This document shows positions 4,836-8,846 of a stretch of DNA of 8,846 bases, piece by piece. Source of the DNA: Alistipes sp. UBA943 (GTDB lineage Bacteria > Bacteroidota > Bacteroidia > Bacteroidales > Rikenellaceae); contig DBDB01000102.1 of NCBI GenBank assembly GCA_002293345.1, forward strand, positions 5,811-14,656, read 5' to 3'. Numbering within the stretch: the first letter of the stretch is position 1; the number at the start of each line of letters is the position of its first letter. The notes beneath the pieces were generated by a model. That model was not told where the DNA came from. It saw only the letters and a list, made by a program, of their open reading frames with translations, and searched no databases. The position numbers and the translations under genes are program-made.

Positions 4836-6119
4836 GTGAGCGAATTCCATACATACACCCTCCCGAACGGCATACGGGGGATACATCGACAGGTACGGAG
4901 TGGGGTAGCGTATTGCGGTATGGTGATCGGCGCCGGGGCACGCGACGAACTCCCGAGAGAGTTCGGTTCGGCACATTTTGCCGAACATGCCCTTTTCAAG
5001 GGCACCGCGTGCCGCCGGGCGTGGCACATCAACTCGCGTTTGGAAAGGTTAGGTGGCGAGTTGAACGCATTCACGACGAAGGAGGACACGACGGTACATG
5101 CCACGACGCTACGTGGGGATTTCGCCAAGGCGGTGGAGTTAATTGCGGACGTGGTGTGCCACTCCACCTTCCCCGATCGCGAGATCGAGCGCGAACGCGA
5201 GGTAATTCTGGACGAGATCAACTCGTACCGTGATAATCCTGCGGAGTTAATTTACGACGAGTTCGAGGAGTTACTCTTCAAGGGAACGCCGCTGGGTCAC
5301 AATATTCTCGGCACCCCGACCTCGATCAAAAATATCGACAGTTCGGTGATCCAAAAATTCGTCAGCCGTAACTACACACCGGACCGGATGGTGTTTTCTT
5401 CGGTGGGGAACATGTCAGTGGGACAGGTGGAGCGAATGGTCGCGAGATATTTTGGGGATTTCCGAGCAGCCAGCGTCGAGATCGCACTTCGGGATGACGG
5501 CGGCGGCAAGAACGAAATTCTTTTCGGTCTGCCGCGTGGCGCGGCGGCATCCCGACAGCCTGCGGCTGAAAAATTCTCTACCACGAAGAATCGCCGTACG
5601 GCACAGGCACACTGCATCATCGGCAGCCGTGGCTATACCTCGAACGACGAGCGGCGCGTCACGCTTGCGTTGTTGGTAAATTTACTTGGCGGCCCTGCGG
5701 CGAACTCCATTTTGAATACGCTTTTGCGCGAGAAAAACGGCCTCACGTATGGTGTCGATGCGGCGTACACCCCTTACGTCGACACGGGCGTGGCGTCGAT
5801 CTACTTCAGCTGTGAGCATCCCAACGTTGCGCGCTGCACGGACCTTGTCCGTGGAGAGCTGTTGCGCCTACAGCGCGACCAGCTCTCGACACGCCGTTTG
5901 TCGATGGCCAAACGGCAGTTCAGCGCGCAACTGGCGATCGGTATGGAGTCGAACGAAGGGTATATGCTGGGTGCTGGCAAGTCGTTGTTGGTGCACGGGC
6001 ATGTGGACACGCTACCTGACACGTACCGCAAGATCGACACCATCACGGCACAGGATATTTGCGACGTGGCGAACGAGGTGTTCTCCGACGTATCGACGCT
6101 GCTGTATAGTGGTCGCTGA
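4836..6119 (+). CDS. M16 family zinc metallopeptidase (processing-peptidase/PqqL-like)
   Basis: M16 peptidases are clam-shaped enzymes with an inverted zinc motif that cleave peptides enclosed in a chamber. With the GTG start at 4836 the protein is 427 residues and has HFAEH (H47, E50, H51) and the distal ligand E127 in VILDEI, 76 residues after H51. The C-terminal half carries R298 and Y305 in LREKNGLTYG, the family's R/Y substrate-binding pair. Both active-site parts in one chain of about 430 residues fit the M16B homodimer type. No signal peptide is evident, so a cytoplasmic site is likely. The in-frame GTG at 4800 lies upstream of the promoter motif, so I prefer 4836. Residues around 215-265 form a polar, Ala/Lys-rich linker longer than usual. 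The substrate is unknown. Confidence 0.9.
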   Translation: MSEFHTYTLPNGIRGIHRQVRSGVAYCGMVIGAGARDELPREFGSAHFAEHALFKGTACRRAWHINSRLERLGGELNAFTTKEDTTVHATTLRGDFAKAVELIADVVCHSTFPDREIEREREVILDEINSYRDNPAELIYDEFEELLFKGTPLGHNILGTPTSIKNIDSSVIQKFVSRNYTPDRMVFSSVGNMSVGQVERMVARYFGDFRAASVEIALRDDGGGKNEILFGLPRGAAASRQPAAEKFSTTKNRRTAQAHCIIGSRGYTSNDERRVTLALLVNLLGGPAANSILNTLLREKNGLTYGVDAAYTPYVDTGVASIYFSCEHPNVARCTDLVRGELLRLQRDQLSTRRLSMAKRQFSAQLAIGMESNEGYMLGAGKSLLVHGHVDTLPDTYRKIDTITAQDICDVANEVFSDVSTLLYSGR

Positions 6120-6126
6120 GGACCCC

Positions 6127-6145
6127 TGCGCGCGCATGCGTACGT
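6127..6145. other. Alternating purine-pyrimidine tract
   Basis: Nineteen bases just after the M16 stop alternate strictly between pyrimidine and purine (TGCGCGCGCATGCGTACGT). Such tracts can adopt left-handed DNA under negative supercoiling. No function is shown by the sequence. Confidence 0.4.
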
Positions 6146-6216
6146 TATACTGTTCAATTCGCAAATCATCCCCGCACGGAAGAAGCATCATGCCTCCCCG
6201 CACGCCCTGAGGCGCC

Positions 6217-6233
6217 TGCAAAAATATTTTGCA
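6217..6233 (+). terminator. Possible terminator hairpin after the M16 gene
   Basis: TGCAAAA pairs with TTTTGCA around ATA, an AT-rich 7-bp stem about 100 bases beyond the stop, followed by TCTATTT. It is weak for an intrinsic terminator and could work for either strand. It is the only such candidate for the M16 transcript. Confidence 0.3.
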
Positions 6234-6302
6234 TCTATTTATGGTGGTTTTCTCGGGAAAATCATGGCGTCAAGTTTTAAGTTTTAAAACCCAAACGCCC
6301 AT

Positions 6303-6331
6303 AAAAAAGGCGCGCATCTACGATGCTCGCC
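6303..6331 (-). terminator. Intrinsic terminator of the minus-strand small RNA
   Basis: On the minus strand GGCG-A-GCAT pairs with ATGC-G-CGCC around CGTAG (one mismatch) and is followed directly by six T (6308-6303). The 5' arm of the stem (6328-6331) is also the 3' strand of the rod's closing helix, so both cannot form at once. Confidence 0.8.
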
Positions 6332-6447
6332 GCAGGGTTACAACGCCCTTTCCGTCACAAAGTAAACGCACGCCAGGGCGTACTTTACCAAAGACGGGGG
6401 CCTAAATCTGTCAAGGTTGTAATTTGCGGCGATTAGGCTGTATTTGA
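6303..6447 (-). ncRNA. Unannotated small structured RNA, rod-like fold
   Basis: On the minus strand a promoter (6452-6459) is followed by about 145 bases ending in an intrinsic terminator. The RNA folds into one long rod, in plus-strand numbers: 6425-6431 with 6328-6334 (CGCCGCA/TGCGGCG), 6416-6422 with 6338-6344 (TTACAAC/GTTGTAA), 6398-6401 with 6345-6348, 6393-6397 with 6352-6356 (CCGTC/GACGG), 6384-6388 with 6362-6366, and 6378-6383 with 6368-6373 around the loop CCTG. One pair (6382 with 6369) is G-U only in the minus-strand RNA. A 14-base one-sided bulge (6402-6415) interrupts the rod. No good reading frame fits. The rod with a large bulge resembles 6S RNA in outline, but I cannot show identity. 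It does not look like SRP RNA, tmRNA or RNase P. Confidence 0.7.
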
Positions 6448-6451
6448 GGAC

Positions 6452-6459
6452 AAATATAA
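6452..6459 (-). promoter_or_regulatory. Minus-strand promoter of the small RNA
   Basis: The minus strand reads TTTTTCTTATATTTG, nearly identical to the promoters of both small-protein cassettes. It lies back to back with the methyltransferase promoter (6469-6476), the motifs being 9 bases apart, so the two transcription starts diverge and polymerases would compete. Confidence 0.65.
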
Positions 6460-6468
6460 GAAAAAGAT

Positions 6469-6476
6469 TACCTTTG
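6469..6476 (+). promoter_or_regulatory. Promoter of the O-methyltransferase, close to its ATG
   Basis: AAAAAGATTACCTTTG contains TACCTTTG. The ATG follows after five bases (TCGTC). A TTTG at 6443-6446 is a possible -33 element, with slightly long spacing. The arrangement nearly copies that of the M16 gene. Confidence 0.6.
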
Positions 6477-6481
6477 TCGTC

Positions 6482-7075
6482 ATGGAGGCTGAACTTTTAC
6501 GCGAACTCGAGCGCGCGACACACTTGCGTGTGTTGCATCCACAGATGCTGTCGGGCACCGAGCAGGGTTGTTTCTTGACATGGCTGGTCGGCACGCTCGG
6601 CGCCCGACGCGCGCTCGAGATCGGTACCTTCACGGGTTACTCGGCCCTGTGCATCGCGGCGGGATTACCCCCGGACGGACATCTGGATACGATCGAGGTG
6701 AACGATGAACTCGAAACACTGGCCGGTTCGTTCTTCGCACGGAGCATGCACGGACAGAAGATCACGCAACATATCGGCTCGGCACTGGAGGTCCTTCCGA
6801 CCCTCACGACGACATACGATTTCATCTTCGTGGACGGTGACAAACGCGAGTATCCGGATTACTATAACTTGTTGATCGGCAGCTGTTTGGTGCATCCTGG
6901 AAGTGTCATCGTGGCAGACAATGTGCTGTGGTACGGCAAGGTGGACGACCCGTCGCACAACGACCTGCATACGCGTCGCATCCGCGAGTTCAACGACATG
7001 GCGGCACGTGACGACAGGGTGTCGAGCGTGATCCTTCCCCTTCGTGACGGGCTGAACCTGATCCGGGTGTTGTAA
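6482..7075 (+). CDS. Class I SAM-dependent O-methyltransferase (Methyltransf_3, COMT-like)
   Basis: The 197-residue protein has the SAM-binding motif I LEIGTFTGYSAL (45-56), an acidic strand end at IEVND (71-75) and the divalent-metal ligands expected of catechol/caffeoyl-CoA type enzymes: D118 in FVDGDK, D146 and N147 in VIVADNVLWYG. It would methylate a hydroxyl group of a small, probably aromatic substrate; the true substrate of the bacterial enzymes is mostly unknown. The size is close to that of other bacterial members, slightly short at the N-terminus. It is transcribed from its own promoter and stops just before the lysine-fermentation genes, whose promoter begins across its stop codon, so a functional link is not implied. 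Confidence 0.92.
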   Translation: MEAELLRELERATHLRVLHPQMLSGTEQGCFLTWLVGTLGARRALEIGTFTGYSALCIAAGLPPDGHLDTIEVNDELETLAGSFFARSMHGQKITQHIGSALEVLPTLTTTYDFIFVDGDKREYPDYYNLLIGSCLVHPGSVIVADNVLWYGKVDDPSHNDLHTRRIREFNDMAARDDRVSSVILPLRDGLNLIRVL

Positions 7076-7092
7076 AACCCAAAAACTTTGTT

Positions 7093-7100
7093 TATTTTTG
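7093..7100 (+). promoter_or_regulatory. Promoter of the atoD-kal(-kce) genes
   Basis: TATTTTTG fits TAnnTTTG, and a TTG at 7070-7072, overlapping the methyltransferase end, is about 20 bases upstream as expected for -33. The ATG of atoD lies 27 bases past the motif. Confidence 0.55.
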
Positions 7101-7127
7101 ACTCCCATTTTCAACATCAAGACAAAA

Positions 7128-7772
7128 ATGAACAAATTCATATCACTCGAACAAGCACTTGGCCTCGTTAAGGACGGCATGACGATCATGGTGGGCGGGT
7201 TTCTGGCCAACGGCACCCCGAAACGCATCATTGACGCCCTTGCAGCCTCATCTGTACGCAACCTGACCGTCATCACGAACGACGCGGGATATCCCGATCG
7301 CGGGGTGGGACAGCTCATCGCCAACCGCCAGGTGAAGAAGTTATACACGTCGTACATCGGCTCGAACCCCGTGGCAGGCGAACTGCTGAATAGCAAGGAG
7401 TTAGAGGTCGAGTTCTGCCCCCAAGGGACGTTCGTCGAGCGCATCCGTTGCGGCGGTAACGGACTGGGCGGATTCCTGACCCCCACGGGTCTCGGCACGC
7501 TGGCTGCCGAAGGAAAACAGATCATCACGGTGGACGGACGCGACTTCGTGCTCGAAACGCCGTTACGTGCCGATATAGCCTTTATTGGCGCCTCAGTGGG
7601 CGACGAAATGGGTAACCTGATTTATCACGGCACGTCGCAAAATTTCAACCCGCTGATGGCCACAGCTTCCGACACGGTGGTTGTCGAATTGGGCGAGCGC
7701 GTCGCGACGGGATCCCTGGCACCGGAAACGATTCATACCCCTGGAAATTTTATAGATTTTATAATTTCATAA
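7128..7772 (+). CDS. atoD: 3-oxoacid/acetoacetate CoA-transferase alpha subunit
   Basis: This is subunit A of a family I CoA-transferase, which exchanges CoA between acetoacetate and an acyl-CoA such as butyryl-CoA. Residues 16-31 (DGMTIMVGGFLANGTP) match the CoA-transferase signature. The C-terminus HTPGNFIDFI is typical of the alpha subunit, and 214 residues is the usual length. I chose the ATG at 7128, not the earlier TTG at 7098, which lies in the promoter. The beta subunit (AtoA), which carries the catalytic glutamate, does not follow; kal starts 12 bases downstream. Together with kal and kce the likely job is the CoA-transfer step of lysine fermentation. The last 30 bases are very AT-rich compared with the rest of the gene. 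Confidence 0.92.
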   Translation: MNKFISLEQALGLVKDGMTIMVGGFLANGTPKRIIDALAASSVRNLTVITNDAGYPDRGVGQLIANRQVKKLYTSYIGSNPVAGELLNSKELEVEFCPQGTFVERIRCGGNGLGGFLTPTGLGTLAAEGKQIITVDGRDFVLETPLRADIAFIGASVGDEMGNLIYHGTSQNFNPLMATASDTVVVELGERVATGSLAPETIHTPGNFIDFIIS

Positions 7773-7784
7773 GTTTTACTTATA

Positions 7785-8174
7785 ATGAAAACTTCGATTC
7801 GATTGAGAATGAGTGCGCACGACGCACACTATGGCGGCAACCTGGTGGATGGTGCGCGCATGTTGGGACTGTTTGGCGACGTGGCAACGGAACTGTTGAT
7901 CATGCACGACGGTGACGAGGGACTGTTCGCCGGTTACGACAAGGTGGAATTCCTCGCTCCAGTGTATGCAGGCGACTATATCGAAGCGGTGGGTGAGATC
8001 ACCTCGGTGGGTAACTCGTCACGCAAAATGACCTTCGAGGCGCGTAAAGTCGTGGCACCGCGTCCGGATATCTCGCCTTCGGCAGCGGACGTGTTGACGG
8101 AACCAGTTGTCGTATGCCGTGCGAGCGGCACGTGCGTGGTGAAGAAGGCGGACCAGCGGATCGAACACCTGTAA
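7785..8174 (+). CDS. kal: 3-aminobutyryl-CoA ammonia-lyase
   Basis: Kal removes ammonia from L-3-aminobutyryl-CoA to give crotonyl-CoA in the lysine fermentation pathway. The 129-residue protein is a short single hot-dog-fold chain. Recognisable parts are AHYGGNLVDGARMLGLFGDVA (14-34, shown here in full as the best family mark), DGDEGLFAGYDKVEF (42-56) and the closing strand pattern VVCRASGTCVV. The length equals that of known Kal proteins. It follows atoD by 12 bases and is almost certainly co-transcribed with it. The kce gene downstream makes its substrate, which supports the assignment. The best alternative is an unspecified thioesterase-like hot-dog protein, made unlikely by the context. 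Confidence 0.92.
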   Translation: MKTSIRLRMSAHDAHYGGNLVDGARMLGLFGDVATELLIMHDGDEGLFAGYDKVEFLAPVYAGDYIEAVGEITSVGNSSRKMTFEARKVVAPRPDISPSAADVLTEPVVVCRASGTCVVKKADQRIEHL

Positions 8175-8182
8175 AAAACATT

Positions 8183-8227
8183 CGGCAAAAATCTTTTTTC
8201 TGGAATTTTAGGGAGGGATTTTTGCCG
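8183..8227 (+). other. Strong stem-loop between kal and kce
   Basis: CGGCAAAAATC (8183-8193) pairs perfectly with GATTTTTGCCG (8217-8227) around a 23-base loop; a few more G-U and A-U pairs can extend it inward. No U-run follows, so it may be an mRNA processing or stability element, or a partial terminator that lowers kce expression. Confidence 0.6.
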
Positions 8228-8240
8228 CAACGAAGCGATG

Positions 8241-8260
8241 AGGATGGAGGATGGAGGATG
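8241..8260 (+). repeat. Tandem heptamer repeat AGGATGG
   Basis: AGGATGG occurs twice in a row and is followed by AGGATG (8241-8260). The last unit forms part of the next stem-loop. Slippage here would alter only the untranslated spacer. Confidence 0.7.
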
Positions 8261-8279
8261 TACACGAAGTACCTCCTCC
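8253..8279 (+). other. Second stem-loop upstream of kce
   Basis: GGAGGATGTAC pairs with GTACCTCCTCC around ACGAA, with one mismatch (8259 with 8273). It lies 49 bases before the kce ATG. With the stem-loop at 8183-8227 it occupies much of the 154-base spacer, where I see no gene and no clear TAnnTTTG promoter. Confidence 0.55.
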
Positions 8280-8328
8280 GGACGAAGAGCAAGGCGCGGT
8301 GAAAAGCACCGCTAAAAAACAGAAAAAA

Positions 8329-8846
8329 ATGGAGAAACTGATCATAACCGCCGCCATCTGCGGCGCCGAAGTACTGAAAGAACATAACCCTGCCGTGCCT
8401 TATACGGTGGCGGAGTGCGTACGTGAAGCCAAATCGGCCGTCGAGGCGGGTGCTGCGATCATTCACCTGCATGTCCGCATGGATGACGGTACGCCCACAC
8501 AGGACAAATCACGGTTCAAGGAGGTGATGGATGCCATCCGCAAGGAGTGTCCGGATGTCATTATCCAACCCTCGACAGGAGGTGCCGTGGGAATGACGGA
8601 CGACGAACGGTTGCAACCGACGGAGTTGAATCCCGAGATGGCGACGCTGGACTGTGGCACGTTGAATTTCGGGGGTGACGAGATCTTTGTCAACACCGAA
8701 AATACGATCAAATACTTTGGCGACCGGATGATCGAACGCGGCATCAAGCCCGAGTTGGAGGTGTTCGACAAGAGCATGATCGAGAACGCGATTCGTCTGC
8801 ACAAAAAGGGACATATTGCCGCACCGATGCACTTCGATTTCGTGAT
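8329..8846 (+). CDS. kce: 3-keto-5-aminohexanoate cleavage enzyme, 3' part outside the window
   Basis: Kce (BKACE family, TIM barrel, zinc-dependent) condenses 3-keto-5-aminohexanoate with acetyl-CoA to give acetoacetate and 3-aminobutyryl-CoA. The visible 172 residues contain E14 (TAAICGAE), and H46 and H48 in IIHLHVR, the zinc ligands at the positions known for characterised Kce, followed by the family motifs QPSTGGAVG and EMATLDCGTLNFGG. The ATG at 8329 follows an A-rich tract and places these residues at the family numbering. The gene is cut at the window end; about 100 residues, including the Arg and Glu of the later active-site region, are not seen. Related BKACE members act on other beta-keto acids, but the neighbouring kal supports Kce. 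Confidence 0.93.
   Translation, partial: MEKLIITAAICGAEVLKEHNPAVPYTVAECVREAKSAVEAGAAIIHLHVRMDDGTPTQDKSRFKEVMDAIRKECPDVIIQPSTGGAVGMTDDERLQPTELNPEMATLDCGTLNFGGDEIFVNTENTIKYFGDRMIERGIKPELEVFDKSMIENAIRLHKKGHIAAPMHFDFV

Noticed and set aside
4607..5233. A 208-residue plus-strand frame running from the small gene into the M16 gene
   Set aside because: It crosses the module end and the M16 promoter, overlaps two better-supported genes in other frames, and its part inside the small gene is not the frame showing silent-site divergence.
6303..6447. tRNA, SRP RNA, tmRNA or RNase P RNA
   Set aside because: The hallmark conserved sequences of these RNAs are absent, and the length and single-rod fold do not fit.
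7098..7127. Earlier TTG start for atoD
   Set aside because: It falls within the promoter motif and adds residues not seen in the family; the ATG at 7128 places the signature at the normal position.
6665..7528. A 287-residue minus-strand frame opposite the methyltransferase and atoD
   Set aside because: It is a shadow of two clearly recognised genes and spans their intergenic region; no promoter or family features were seen.
8241..8260. CRISPR-like or phase-variable repeat
   Set aside because: There are fewer than three heptamer units with no spacers, in an untranslated region, so neither an array nor a coding switch is supported.

Overview
The window looks like chromosomal DNA of a GC-rich member of the Bacteroidota, most likely Bacteroidales. 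This rests on repeated promoters of the Bacteroidota type (TAnnTTTG at 638-645 minus, 912-919, 4242-4249, 4824-4831, 6452-6459 minus, 6469-6476 and 7093-7100), A-rich leaders without Shine-Dalgarno sites, and a lysine-fermentation gene set of the kind known in Porphyromonas and relatives. The genus cannot be told from the sequence alone.

Left part (1-4800). A yigZ-like gene overlaps a near-complete uvrA. Repeated, partly decayed accessory DNA lies on both sides of this pair. Two copies of one cassette flank it in opposite orientation: 218-645 on the minus strand and 4242-4700 on the plus strand. Each cassette has an almost identical promoter, a 110-165 nt leader that folds into nested helices, and a gene for an unrecognised protein of about 90 residues. 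The first cassette sits between perfect 32-bp inverted repeats. The second sits between imperfect inverted repeats of about 50 bp with an unrelated sequence. A 24-bp stretch of the first repeat recurs at the 3' end of uvrA and supplies its stop codon, so the UvrA C-terminus has probably been rewritten. Outside the 32-bp repeats, degenerate homologous sequence (1-196 inverted, 718-893) may be the remains of type IX secretion C-terminal domains.

Middle part (4800-7075). An M16 zinc peptidase and a class I O-methyltransferase are each transcribed from promoters placed so close to the start codon that their mRNAs may be leaderless. Between them, on the minus strand, lies a well-supported unannotated small RNA (about 6447 to 6303), with a promoter, a long rod-like fold and an intrinsic terminator.

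Right part (7093-8846). A promoter precedes atoD-like (CoA-transferase alpha subunit), kal (3-aminobutyryl-CoA ammonia-lyase) and kce (3-keto-5-aminohexanoate cleavage enzyme, cut by the window end). These belong to the lysine fermentation route: Kce uses acetyl-CoA to make acetoacetate and 3-aminobutyryl-CoA, Kal deaminates the latter to crotonyl-CoA, and the CoA-transferase moves CoA between acetoacetate and an acyl-CoA. The partner subunit AtoA is not next to AtoD here.

The strongest candidates for something undescribed are the structured-leader/small-protein cassette (two copies whose helices covary and whose conserved bases can form a pseudoknot beside the start codon) and the minus-strand small RNA.
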